A stretch of 64,000 nt of DNA, from positions 12,973,721-13,037,720 of the forward strand of contig NW_025062479.1 of the NCBI RefSeq assembly GCF_000002995.4, read 5' to 3'. The stretch comes from Brugia malayi (Eukaryota; Nematoda; Chromadorea; Rhabditida; Onchocercidae). Each line of letters opens with the position of its first letter. Position 1 is the stretch's first letter. The translations under genes were made by a program, and so were the position numbers. Below, piece by piece: positions 25,637 to 39,500 of the stretch. Below the pieces are notes generated by a model. It was not told the origin of the DNA and searched no databases. It saw nothing but the letters and a program-made list of their open reading frames with translations.

Positions 25637-28600
25637 GTGATTTTCAATTTGCTATACATCTTCAAGAATATCAAAGAGCTTTTAGCTTCCCTCACATTGA
25701 AAATGTTTAGAAATGGCTGATATCATTTAGCTAAATGTTTAGAAATAGTTGAAATCTATTTGTTTACTTATTTACTTTAATTTGTTTGCTACAAAATACC
25801 ATCATCTTTCATCTATTTATTTATTTATACTTTTAGTATTTATTATGTTTCGTTCTTCCTAAATGAAATGATTTCTTTTTATCTTAGTAACTAACAACTT
25901 GATAAATAATATCATTGATTTCTCTCAGCAACAATTGAATTTAACATATGCTAGGATTGCAGTACTTATCATATTACTTCTTACGTATTTACAAGTAAGA
26001 AATACTTTTCTATTTGTATTACTTCTCGTATTTAAATAAAAATCCTTTTCTATTTAAATTATCATTTAAATAAAAGTTGTATAATTTATCAATAAGGAGA
26101 AATGTAAGAAATATTTTAATGATCTGTCAGTTCAGAAATTCGAAAAACCTTTTGTTTAATCAAATTTTTTTGGTAGTACTCTGATACTTGGATCATTTAC
26201 TTTTTGATCCAATTGTTATCATTAGCTGATCCAATTATCGTGATTGCTATCATTGTCCTTAGCCATATTTTATCATAAGAAATTTTTCAGTTTAGTCAGA
26301 TACTTTTACACAATTATAAATTTTAATTGAGTAAGAGGATTGCTTATGACTAATTCTTTTATTAGCAAATAAAATAATAAATGATTGTATGTCACATATG
26401 TGAATGAATGAATAAATCTAATTGATTTTCTTTTTAGAAAACTAATTTTTACAGATTTCATAATTTTTCTACGTTTCTTCTCTTTCATTTTTTTTCTGTT
26501 ATTCAAAATTCAATCAATTTCTTTTGCAAAAGATATTTGATTAATTTGAGTTTAAAAATAATTTGAAAAATGCTCCATTGTTTATTTTAGTTTTGATTAT
26601 GTTTATCTTTTTTCCTCCATCTAATTCATACAATTTTTCAAATTCTTATATTTATATTCATATGCGACAACTAAATATTTCGAAAAATGCAAACTTTCAT
26701 TTCTATTTAACTATACATTTATATTTAAAATTGTATGAAATCAATTCAATTAACCTTCTATTGCAGTTGCATGCGTACTTGCAAAAATTTCCTGCAATAT
26801 TTGAATGTAAGTGATAATTTGAAATAGACAAAGACAAGAAATGAAATTTATCTTATTATGTTTTGCTTTTTCCAACTTCTCAAAAAATTGCACGCAAAAT
26901 CATACTGCTAATACGAAATCACGAATTGAATGTAAGTGAATTTTTAAGAAGTCATAAGATAATAAATAAGAATTGCAACTATATCTTCCCATCAAAATTA
27001 GCATTTATCAAAAATTTATTGCATTATCTAGAGGTAAATTTTGATTTCACTTTACTCAATTAATTCATACCTTCATTTAAAATTAATTTTTTAAGATTTG
27101 CTTTTTTTTAAATTAAATTTAACTGTTGATATTTTGAATATCAATAGGGGACCACAAACTTTGTAACTAGAAATCACTAATTGATACTAATTAGAAATCT
27201 TTGTTCTTCAAAAGCTGTTTTAAGAATTATTCAAACTTTTTTTTTTTCATTTATTACATCGCTACTATCGAAATATGCATGCGATGAAATCAAACTCAAT
27301 GTAAAAATTATTTAATTAATATTATTAAAATCAAATAAGCAATTTTTTCATGTATTTACAAATCCGCTTTTTTTCATGTATTTACAATTTTTGCAAAAAC
27401 AAAAGAAAATGAAAGTAAAACAAACGATAAAAGCTTAGTATTTAACAGAACTAAAGTTAATAAGATTGTTTAGCTGGAGATGACCTCACACTATCATTTT
27501 CAGCTCTTAGCAATAAACTTAATATGAACCCAAATTATATCTCATTTCTCTCCCTTTTTCTCCCTTTTTCTACTTCGTCCTCTCTCTGTCTCACTTCATT
27601 CAATACAATTTTTTCGCAATTTCTTTTTTTTTTGTAAATTTAAACTATAAAAATCATTGTGCCAATTTTTTTAAATCTTATTTAATTACAATTAAAATCG
27701 TGTTTAGTTTTAACATTAATGTTTTTTTTTTTCTTTTCATATGAATTGCTATGTAAATATATTAACAAAAGTAAAAAATAAATTAGATATACTCTCAGCT
27801 TTGCTAACATAACAAAGTTAGTGCGACATGAGAGTAACTTATTGTCGTGGAATTTCTTGACTGTCAGATATTTTATTTTGCCGAGTTTAAATCTCAAACT
27901 TAGCTAATTTAATCAACAAATCAACATTAAAAATTATAACAACGCGCAGCGAATAGATATAATTGGTAAATACTAAAATATTACCAAAAACCATCCAAAA
28001 AAAAAAAAAAAAAAAAAACACACACACAGAATAAAATAACATTAGTGGGGAAGTGGAGTTAGTTTATATAGAGAATTAAACTGACAACCGGAAATCCGAT
28101 GGAAATCATTTCCATGAATGTAAAACAAAGATTGGTAATAAGATTAGTTTTTTTTGTTGTGTGAGAAAAGAGGAAGTAATTAGCATAATTTAGCATAATC
28201 GCATAGATTAATTACAAATGCAAAAATATTTTATGATTGAAAAATATTAGGATTTGAATGTAATTTAAATGTGTCGTTTTTACGACACTTATTGTTTAAT
28301 TTTCCATAACATTTAATTATTCCTCATTCTAATAATATTTAATTAGTTTTTATCACTATTAACATTAGGAATGCTAGAAAAGTACATCACTTTAAATTTA
28401 ATTAATCCAACTTTTGGAAAATGAAATGATTGATGATTAATCAAATTTATTAACTACTAATTTACTGTTTTCAAAAAGATTTTATGCAACTATTACTTAG
28501 TAAATAAAGTGCATTAATTAAGCTAATTATGAGATGTACAATGGTAACATAATGTAATTTTGTATAATACTTCGGTAATAATTTTTTTGTTAAATCCACT

Positions 28601-29766
28601 TGTAATAAAATACTTTTTGTAATTGGAATGAATTAATACATTGTTTTTATTGTCTAAAATGCAATTAGTAACGATTGTTTATTATTTATAACAAATAAAA
28701 ATAGCGAGACCTCTATAAATTTTTGTTAAGAAAACTATTTATAAAACTTTTGCAATAATAATTAGCAATATTATTTGAAATGTTTCACATAATTAATATT
28801 TAATAATATAATCGCAAATATTTTAAACATTTAATATTTTATGCAATTATTTTGAATGTTTCGAAATTTAACAATGGATTAAGTATTTTTCTTTAATCCA
28901 ATTTTTTATAAGTTTGATTTGTAATTATTAATTGTTAAGATAAAGAATTAAGCTTAAAATTATTTGGTAATTTGAATTATTTCTTTGAATGAAATTTTAA
29001 ATGACTCTACACTTATTCTTTAATTCTCAACTTTCAACTCCCTGAATATTTTAAAAATTTCGAAGCTATTGAATGAAAATAAATGACTAGCAATAGCTAT
29101 ATTTTACTTTTGTTGCTTTGTCGCATTAACTATTTGATTTTCCTATCAAAAAATTTAACTTCTTTATTTTTTAATAAATAACTTTTTCATTACAACAAAT
29201 ATATGAATTATTTAAGCATAACTCATTGTGACATACATGGAATAAGGTTTGTTGATTATGATGATAGACCATTGAAATAAACGAGAAATTTGTTTGCATA
29301 AATTCAGGTTACATCATTATTTAAAAATTTCGAAACATTTTTGATAATATTGCATAAATGATAATTTTTCTGAAACAAATAACTAAAATTGTAATTTATG
29401 CATTAAAACTTTCAATAAAATTTATTTATAGCTTTTTATTAATACAAAAGAAAAAAAAAATTACCATTAAAAAAAAGTTATTGAATAAAATTTGTTCAAT
29501 AACTGATAAAGAAGAAATAAAACAAGGAAAAAAAAATCGATAGATACTAATAAAAATAACACAATTTTGTCTTTCTTTCTTTTACAATATTACATTCAGG
29601 AAAAATGGACGGAAAACAGGAAATCCAGCGGTTCATTTGTGTGATTGAAATGGAGAAGGAATGTAAAAAATTGATTTTATTTAGATTTGTTGAATAATTT
29701 AAAAAGGCATAAGATTGTCGATTTATATGCATATATGCATATAATCAATTTTTCGGCCTTATCTAG

Positions 29767-30005
29767 TCCGAAGACTGATTGCGGTATTAAACTATTAAAC
29801 GGATTGATGAAAATGAAGTGTTTACTCGAAACCTGAATAGGGATATAATGGTTGATGACAGTTGCGATGGCGCTATTGTCGTCAATACTACTAACTCTTT
29901 CATTTCTTCAATAACAACCATCTTATCCACTTCTCATCCCAGATTTAATAAAGCTTCAAAAAGCTTCAAAGAGAATTTTTTTCAAAAATACTCTGATATA
30001 ATCTA
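29767..30005 (+). other. Coding-like island with two overlapping frames
   Basis: Acceptor CCTTATCTAG precedes a frame that reads PKTDCGIKLLNGLMKMK and stops at 29836; it accepts phase 2, matching the donor at 25636. A second frame is open from about 29792 to the stop at 30003-30005 and contains RIDENEVFTRNLNRDIMV and TTNSFISSITTIL. Both look more protein-like than the surroundings. The two frames may reflect a frameshifted exon, an alternative terminal exon, or chance in a G+C-richer patch. A minus-strand frame is also open here. Confidence 0.25.
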
Positions 30006-30208
30006 ACGAAAAATTTCTCATTAGTTTGCATCATATTATATTTCAATTAACCATAAATTCAATAATGCTACGTTCCTTTTTTTTGTCTGAATTTATTTCC
30101 AATTCTAATTAAATACTAACTATTACAATCATATCTATATAAATTAATGATTTTTGTTTTTTCTTTTGTGTAAGCATCAAATATTCATTTATATCAGGAA
30201 AACGAAGG

Positions 30209-30284
30209 TTTTTCACTTTTTTGATGAAGATGAAAGAAAATTTTTTTTTCACTTTTTTGATGAAGATGAAAGAAAATTTTTTGA
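30209..30284 (+). repeat. Tandem duplication, 36-base period, two copies
   Basis: Two almost identical 36-base copies containing GATGAAGATGAAAGAAAA. On the plus strand they encode HFFDEDERKFF twice in one frame that is open from about 30154 to 30336. A TTATATCAG acceptor precedes it. The multiple-of-three period keeps the frame, but I cannot show that it is translated. Confidence 0.85.
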
Positions 30285-31114
30285 GTTAAATATGCAGTTG
30301 TCAAATGAATACAATATTATCAGGGAAGTTTATTAGCTTAATTAGCTAAGAGTAGATAGCACAATCAAAGCCCTACATAAGAAAATTAAAATAAACTCAT
30401 AAGTGGCACTAGAATCTGAATTTTTCTGTATAAATGTAATTTCATAACTTAGTTCCATAATTAGTAAAAAAAAAAAACTTTTCATGCAGATATCTGAGCT
30501 GAATGATTAAAATTAAGACTACTGCCTATGTGCCTATCATTTAAATGTTAATAATTCACGTGAAAACAATTTTTTCCTTTAATTGTATTAATTATAAATA
30601 CACTGAAATATATTAGGTAAATTGTTTTTACATAAAATATTTGATTTCTCGTCCCAAATATAAATGAAATCTATTTCAGAGTATCTAATGCTTACGTTAT
30701 TGATCAAAAATCTTTTATAAGAATAAAATTTTATTCTTATCAGACAAAAAAAACCAAAAAAAAAAAAACGCTATTGCTCATTATTTCACAAATATTACAC
30801 GAATACGGCAAGAAATCTTGAATTCTTTTCTAACTACGAATAAATTCGCTAACAATTTAGAAAATAATATAACAATTTTGATCAAACTGTTTAGCACGGA
30901 TACTGTGACCCTTTAAATTTGTTTAAAATTGCACATCGTTTCGTCTACTCGTAGAAAGCAAAAAAAAAAAACCTTTAATTACTTTGTTCTAAAGAAGAAA
31001 ATGAAAGTATTGTAAACCTGAAAAATTGATGAGTGGAATTTCCATCCTTAAAGAATGTTTTATAGTGTGGTAATTCCCGGTGGAACATTCTTCCTTTAGT
31101 CTTTTTCTTTGCAG

Positions 31115-31330
31115 TTCGTTTCTCTCTTCATATTCTTTTCTCTCATATTAATCTGCTCACTTTTGGTTTACCGAAACGAAGAAGAGAAGAGTGTGGGAGG
31201 TGGGAGAACGAGAGAAAACAGGCAATCTTTTCTAAATCAAAGCAATCTCGCTAATTGTTTTTGGGATCCCGTCCATTTCTTTTCAAAAATGGATTTGGGA
31301 TTTGAGGAAAAGATAGAAAGGAGGAAGTGA
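31115..31330 (+). other. Candidate terminal exon: one membrane segment plus basic tail
   Basis: A strong acceptor (TCTTTTTCTTTGCAG) opens a 71-codon frame in phase 0 ending at TGA 31328-31330. It begins FVSLFIFFSLILICSLLVY, a convincing membrane helix, and continues with a charged tail (RNEEEKSVGGGRTRENR). Part of the tail comes from a purine-rich tract, which weakens the case. AATAAA occurs about 240 bases downstream. No upstream exon in phase 0 was found on this strand nearby. Confidence 0.3.
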
Positions 31331-31794
31331 TATGCCATGGGTTTTTTATTTTTTCTTTAAAGAAAAATTTCATTTTCCTCAGTAGCATTTTCAAGGGATT
31401 TTTTGGCACCAATTAACACTATTCTGTTTTGCTTAACCATATACTTTTGCTTAAAACTTTTACCAAAATATCTAAAGAACTGTTCGTCTGTTCGTATCAT
31501 TTTAAGTGACTGAATTATAGATTATTTAAAATTAAAAAAAAAATGCAAGGAGTATATAGCAAATAGAAATAAAGGATGAAAATTGAATTCATCCAATTCA
31601 AATGTTCCACTTTTGTGTAATTATGTCACTTTAATTTTATGTATTAAATTACAAAAGCAACCAAAGAATATAACAAATTTAGGAAAGTTTTTAAATATCT
31701 CTTTTTAGTATCACTTGAACAGTTGGTTGATCTATTTCTCTCAAATTTTCAAGAAGGCTTATAGATTTATCAATTAGAATAATAATAATGTTGA

Positions 31795-31795
31795 C

Positions 31796-31844
<49 letters not shown>

Positions 31845-31936
31845 GTAATAATAATAATAATAATAATAATAGTGATAATAATAATAATGATAAATAATAA
31901 TGATGATAATAGTAATAATAATAATGGTAGTGAGGC
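31795..31936. repeat. (TAA)n microsatellite, interrupted
   Basis: Long run of AAT units broken by GT and GAT variants. It produces an artefactual poly-tyrosine frame on the minus strand. Confidence 0.97.
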
Positions 31937-32686
31937 TAATAATAATAAGAATAAAAATAAATAGTAATCTCTTCAGCAATTCATTGCAGGAATAATTTCA
32001 AATTTTTGTCTAAGATTAATTTCATAATTAAACTTTTTCTTTTCATCTTTCTTACACTTTTTTTTTAGTTAATAATGTGTATTAGGTAGACAAATTCTAT
32101 ATTCGAAGAAGACAAAACAAAATTTTATGAAAATATTAAATTATATATTTTTAAGGCAAACCATTTCGGATATCCAATAGTGGTACACAAAGCACAGTAA
32201 TAGTTTAATTTACAGTTCAATGCTTAAACTGAAGTAATCTCTTCAGCAATGAGAAATGGAATAGGATAAACTGGATTTCTGACATACATCAAAATTACAA
32301 AATTACGTTTTTCAAAATTTCATTTCTAATTCTTAATAATTAAAAAAAATTCTTTGACCTACTTTTATGAATACACTGCAATTTAAAATATTAAAATTTT
32401 TTAATAAAAATTTTCAATAAAAATTATTCGATTATTTTGTTTTATTTCTATGCTTATATTTTATGCGTTTATTTGCTTGCTTATGACACCTTGCATATAT
32501 TAATTATTAAATCTGAAAGGCAATCTTTTTTTTAAAGAAAAATTTGATATTCTTTAAAAGTAATTAAATTTTTATCAATAATTATTTCTCTTTTCTTATT
32601 AATTTTATCACATAAAGGTTGTAATTTTGCATTGATCGTTTATTCACAGTCAATCTCACATAATATTCTTAGTTTTGTCACATCGT

Positions 32687-32785
32687 ATTCGTAATACTAT
32701 ATATCATTTTGAACCGCGATAAATATTCGTAATACTCATACATTATTTTGAATCATGATGATTATTCGTGACACTTATACTTCAT
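32687..32785. repeat. Degenerate tandem repeat, 38-39 base period
   Basis: About two and a half copies, each starting ATTCGT(A/G)A(T/C)ACT and containing CATTTTGAA or a relative. Confidence 0.7.
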
Positions 32786-34673
32786 AGGTATCAAAATAAT
32801 CTAAGAAAAAAAGAAGAAATAATTTTAAAATGAGAAGTATACTTAATATAATGAAATGTATATCTAATATATCATCAATCATAAAATAAATAACATCTGG
32901 AAGACAATCAAACAATTCCATATAAATTAAAATTAAACGTGCAATTTGAAGGTCTATCAATTAACACCTTATTATTTAAATAAATTTTCTTTCTATATTT
33001 TTTACATGAACAACATTTTTTTCCAGATCATAAAATCCTCACTCTTTCTGTCTTCTGTTCTCTCAGTCCATTCTATGTCTCATCTCTATAAGCCAAATTT
33101 ATGCAAATGACATTTTAAACAAATTGAGAAGAAAGAAATTCAAACATAAATTCCAATAGTTTTTCTTCTCTCAAAGTTTGTTGCACTCTTTTTTCATCGC
33201 AACTTTTCATCAATGTGAAAATTTCTTTCACATACTTATCTGAGGGAGTATTAAAAAAACTACTGGAAAATTAATATATTTTTGATTACTTTTATGATAA
33301 AAATGGTAATTTAAATTTGATTGTTTGTTTCTTACTTTGTACCTTGTTTATTTTGTTTCGTCATTTTATACTTTGTCGCTTTTATTTATTATTTTGTCTG
33401 ATTGTTTTCACTTTAAACTTTATTTTTTTGTTTTTTTATTCGTTTGCTTATTTGTTTGTTTGTTTTGCCTTCTTGTTTATTTCATTTGTTCAATTACCTG
33501 AAAACTTTCTCTAATACCTCTTTGCTATTTCTCTTCTAAATTATCTTTTTTACATAGTTCATCCTTTTCTTTATTCCAATAATTTTGCCATTTCTTATCC
33601 TAATTTCGCCATTTTATTTATTAATATTTGTGAATTATTTCGATTATTATTATTACTTTTTACAATAATTTATAAAAATCAGTGGTTTCAATTAACGAAT
33701 GAAAACGAATTCATTTAAATTAGTTTAAATTAAAAATTATGGGAAATAAGACTTTTTTACCCTAATTATTGGCCATATTTATTGATATTTAATTAATTGC
33801 TGTGAGAAATTGAATGGCTGAATGAAAGTATTCTATTATTGAAATGTTATTTAAACTTCTAAATTTGTAAGATATTTACAAATATAACAACAATGAATTT
33901 GCTTTTCAATGACAATTTTCCACTTCGATGAATTCAATCGTAATGAAATCAGGACGTATCGTTTGCTCCAATAATAAAAATTTTCATCCGTAGTACTATT
34001 ATTAATATGAATTCATGTATTGACAATATTTTTGAATTAAATGTTATTTTTTGAAAGTTTAAAAAAAGTTAATTTATAAAAAGAATAAAAGTTTAAAGCA
34101 TATTTTTAAACTTTGACGCATTTTTTACATTTCTAATATAAATATCAAATGTTAATTGTCTGAAATGCTATCGTTTGCCTTACATTTTAGAAAATTTAAA
34201 GACTTTAGCAGCCTTTTTTTCTTTTTTTCAAGAAATAACTGTCCAGTAAATAATTTTTTCTTTCATTTGCTATCATTTTGCCAATTTTAAAACAAGATTA
34301 ATATATTCGTTACTTTAGCTAGTAATATCGTTACCATTTAACTTTTTCTAGCTTTAATTAAATTCTTCTCGAAAACGAAGGAATCACATTTGTGTTATTC
34401 CGTTTTGTTGCTTTCCTTTTTCTCAATCGTTTTTATCATTTTTTAAAATTATTTTTGTCAAATAGTTTTTATTTATCCTAGATTGCGTTTTCGCATTAAA
34501 ATATTTCAAATATTTTAAAATGAAAGTTAAAGCGATGAAAATTTGATATAAATTCTTTCTGATTTTAACAAATTCATTAATTTATCCAAATAATAAATGT
34601 GCGAGAAGAAAACAAAGCAAAAAAATAACTTTGACAGAATTAATTTGACCTTTAATTGCTGATTGTATTTCAG

Positions 34674-36460
34674 CAGCTTGAATAATCCTGAATCGCTAAT
34701 TGAAACTAGCACAGAAAATTCGCTATTTGGCGATTACGACGAAAGAAGTTGGTTCGGCGAAAGTGGCGTGCCTAATCTGGCACGTGACCCAATCGCACAA
34801 TTTCTGGCACTGCTCAAAAAACCTCAAACAATGGGCAACCTCGAAGCCCTTATCAGGTTTTGTTTTCACTTTTTTCTCTTTTTTTTTGAATTTTTATAAA
34901 ATAATTTTTCTTTCTTATACTTATCATATTAGTAGTCATTTATCATTAATAAATAAGTTTTCTTATCATTTTTCTCCTTCGTAATGTTTTGTTTACCGTA
35001 AATAGAAAATCAATCAGCATAAACCATCAGTCATAGATAACTGAGTGAATAAATGATGTATTGTTTTAAAATTCTAAGGATTATTACAAATGACAGTTTA
35101 AACATTTCCAAAATCACACTTGTTTGATAAAAAGAAACAAATTTTTTTTAAAAAAAATTACAACTTTTTCTTAAGTGAAAAAGTAACAAAAATTTTTTGT
35201 TCAGTTGATAAATCTTTTTTTCTTTTTATCTGAACCTGAAACTTAAAATAGGATTTGCACAAAAATTTTCCAATACATTTCATAAATTCTCTTTAAGTGC
35301 TTTAAAACAGATGACAAATGGCTGTTAATAATTTTAAATGATAATTTTAAACTGATGAATTGGATGGTTGATAAATTAAATTGCACTTTCTCTTGTACTA
35401 AAACTGTTAAATTTAACGTTCGATTAATTTATTAGTTAGTAAAGTATTTAAATAATTAATTGCTCTCTGTGTTGCAGTAAAATAACTTTGTCATTTGCTG
35501 TAACAGTCGTTCTGCGTGAAATGCGCGCGCTACTGAACAATAATCTTCTGATCAATTACAGATTTGTATCTACATTGTATCTATATTGAATTATATTTAA
35601 GATTGTTTGTAAACTAATTTAAATTTGATGCAAAAATTATATAATTTCATATATTTTCTAAATTGTAACATTAACATATTAGAATGAATGGTAAATGATG
35701 CATGCATGCAGATTTGATCGCATGTCAATGTTAACTGCAAAGAGTGTAGTGCTTTGCATAAATAAATAGATCGCAAGAAAATGGTTAAATAATTGAAATT
35801 TATCAGATTTACTGGTCAATTTTTAATAAAAACTCTTTAGTGCTTCTCTGCCGGATATAGCCGATTCACCATTTCCTGATGATACTAATTACTTTATCCG
35901 TCTATACGAATTACTTTATTACTTTATTTGTTTTAATTATTAATATTTTATTCGTTCTCTTTTCAGCCGAGCATTCGATAATTAGCATGAACTTTTCTTA
36001 ATTTTAATCGATTAATGTACCATAATATAATATAATACAATATAATATAATATGTGAATTTTGGAAATTATTTTTAACCATTTTATATTTATTTTTAATT
36101 CCATTCCAATCTTTTGTTTTCAATTTTAATTTCATTTTAATAATTATTCATTACATTACCTACTAGGAAGAAAAACTTGACAAAACAAATGATAATTGGT
36201 GTTTGAATATATAACGTTGCTAGATTAATTAGAAAATATAGTTTGCATATTTCAAATATGACCAAAAATTATTTCTCGTTTAATTTTTTTTTTTTGTTTT
36301 CCTTCATGAATTGAAAAGAGAAATTGTTTTATTATCAAAATGTGAGATAAATTTGCATCATTTTGAACGATTTGAACGAGATGAGTGGAATGAACAAATG
36401 ATATATTGCTCAAAAAGATTTCAGATTTCTCTTTCGTCAAATTTTTCTCTTACAAATTTC

Positions 36461-36507
<47 letters not shown>

Positions 36508-39500
36508 GTAATAATAACAATAATAACAATAATAATATTAATAAAAATAATTATAATAATAATAATAGTAGTAATAATGATAAAACTTCAGTTATTCATT
36601 TTTGTTATAACAATAATTTTTAATGCTACTGTTATTGTCGTTTATTATTAATATGAAATTTAATTTTGCTCAAAAATTTGTTTGATATTCAAAATGAATA
36701 GATTGTGGAAAAAAATGCAACACGGAAAAATAGTTTTTGTAAAATGCAATTCCAAAAAATTTCTTTTGTTTGCAAAAAATGAGCGAAAATGATTTCAAAA
36801 TCTAATTCCTGGCATAAATTAAGAAAAATCTATTGTCATGAGTAATACTATTTTAAATGATTTAAAATTCTTGACTAATAGTGGATGCAAAAAAATACGC
36901 GTATGGATGCAAAATTACGTGTTAAACAGTTTGAACAAAAAAAAAAAAAAAAAAAAGAGAAAATGAAAAACACGTTACAATGAAATCTCATCAATTATTT
37001 CATATTTTATAGTAATTTTTCACAATGATAAATCATTTTAAAAGACGAAAAAAAAAGAATATGAAAAATTTCAAAAAATCTTACTACAAATAGCGTCTAA
37101 AAAAGAAAAAAACAAACAGTTATCTTAGTTTTTTTTTGATATTAAAGTAATGGAAACCTAAATTTAGCTTTTGAATTCGGAAGAAGTGAAATTCATTAAT
37201 TTGAAATGAATTTTAAACGACTAAATTCACGAAATTAATGAGCAAATAACGGTAGAAACTTATTGTATCAAAGCAGTATTAATAGATGAAATTGATAATA
37301 TAATTATACATTTATATTAAGTGCTATAGTTAATTTTCTCAGTGATTTCTATCAATTCTAATAGTCTAAGTTAATTGCACAATTCAGTTAAACTTTTTAT
37401 TCAAATTTACCATTTTAAAATGATTATTACATTTATTTATTTAAACTATTAAAAAAAAAATTCTTTTTTGCTTTATTATTATTGTTCTAATTAAAAATTT
37501 TTTAAATCAGTTTGTTAACTTATATCATCAAATAATACAAAAATGCAAAATAATGAAATGTTTATTAAATTTTTTGAAATTGTTAAAATATTACCAATAA
37601 ATATTCCCTGATTTATTCATATAAATACACAATTATACATTATGTTATATATTCGTACATTACTTTTTTTTTCAAAGTGAAATGAAAGGAAATGGTGAGA
37701 GAAAATTTGGTAAAAGCAATATTGAAGCTATTTAAATTTGAAAAATTAAATTATTGTTATTTACATGCGTAAAAATTCTTATTTTAACGCTTTCTTCTTC
37801 CATTCATTATTCTGTGCTTTTTTATCAATTTAGTTCTCCGTTTTTTTTTTTAATAAACGTTTCAATTTCCTACCAATTCAATATAATTATCATTCAATTT
37901 AGTATTATTTATAAAAATCAAGTATATATATATATACATATACATATATCATCCATTCAGCACTTTTTTCACAATCATTTCAATTTCTTATCAACATATA
38001 AAATATGAATTATATGTATAAAATGATGTATAAAATATGAATTATACTAAATTGAATGAATTATTTATGTATATATAAAAAACTTATTATTTATGAATTA
38101 TTATTTATGTATATTATGAAAATTATTATTTATGTATATATGTATATAAGTTTCAATTTGTGGCATTAATTCACTTGCATAACAAGAAAGATGAAGAAGA
38201 ATTAATATCAAAACTTAATTAAATAAATCTTTTCTCTAGATCAATAATCCCTTTACTCGCCATTCATTTCCATTCTCTCTATTAAATAAATTGAATAAAT
38301 ATATTCATTTCCGCTTCATAAATAGCACTATTTTGCATATATTACATTGTTTACATAATTTTTTCGTATATTTTACTCATTTGTTTATTACATTTTTCAT
38401 TTTACTATCATTCTTTATCATTTCATTCAATGAAATATAAAGAAAAAATATAAAATTTACTTTCAAAAGAGAAAAAAATCAAGAAAAATTGTGAAATGTT
38501 CGAAGTAATATAAATGTGATAATAGAAAATATAAATGTGATAATAGAAAATAATAGAAAGTAATAGAATCAAGAATAGTAGTTAACAAGATATCTGCTCT
38601 ACGACAATCTTATGATCAATCTTTCCTCATTATGCAATCCATTATTAATATTACTATTACTATTTTTAAATTGCATTTTTCAATTCATTCGCTGTGATCG
38701 CTAATATACTATTATCAAATCATTTATGCTTGACATTTTGACGCTTCGATAATAACAAATAGCCTTATTGCTTATCTGTTAGCTAATTCTATTTTATGAT
38801 TATGTTTCATTTCAAATTAAATCGATTCATTAAGAAATGAGGAAAGCAAAAGAAATTTTATTCTTTTCTCTTAACTCCTACAAGTTATACCTATCTTTTA
38901 CTTTTATTTGTCATTTGTTATTACTATTATTTATTAGTCTCATATATTTTTTTTAAAGTGTCACTCAATTAAATATTTAATTATCAGTTTATTAATTGTT
39001 CTATCAATCATTATTAATCATACTATTATCATTTTAATTAATACCAATTATTATTGCTGTTATCATCATTATTATTATTGTTATTTATTAGCCTCATATT
39101 TATATTGTTCGATTAACATATTAAAATAATACAAATGATCAAATAGTGTAAAAATATAAATAATTAAATGGCGGAGAAATGATACTACTAATAATATTTG
39201 ATAGATCAGTAATGAGCACACATATTTCTTATATATGCTTTTTTTAAATAGTAGTACTATAATTACTATTGGGATAAAAGTAGATTTAAATAATGCAATA
39301 ATAAATAATAATAACAGCAATTATTATTAAAATTGGCAATAGCAATAATTAGTAATAACAGCAATAAGATTAACAATAATAATAATAACAATAATAATGT
39401 GACAATTGCAATAATAACATTGTTACAATGACGATCGGAAATGTGTAAAAAATATAAATATTCAAATAATAAAATAACAAAGAAATTTTCGGATGAGCAA

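Larger units (their letters stand above)
25637..34673. other. Probable intron with microsatellites and coding-like islands
   Basis: Mostly AT-rich. Islands at 29767-30005, 30179-30334 and 31115-31330 are listed separately. A short patch at 26767-26806 has excellent splice signals but a phase that fits neither neighbour. A poly-A run followed by CACACACA is at 27998-28027. Confidence 0.5.

Noticed and set aside
26767..26806. Forty-base patch with excellent acceptor (TATTGCAG) and donor (GAAT|GTAAGTG), reading LHAYLQKFPAIFE
   Set aside because: Resembles part of Mpv17-family proteins superficially, but no other family exon is on this strand nearby, and its length breaks the phase between 25636 and 34674. 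Kept only as a note.
31770..31979. 69-codon minus frame rich in tyrosine
   Set aside because: Pure translation of the TAA microsatellite.
36406..36651. 81-codon isoleucine-rich plus frame
   Set aside because: Translation of the TAA microsatellite.
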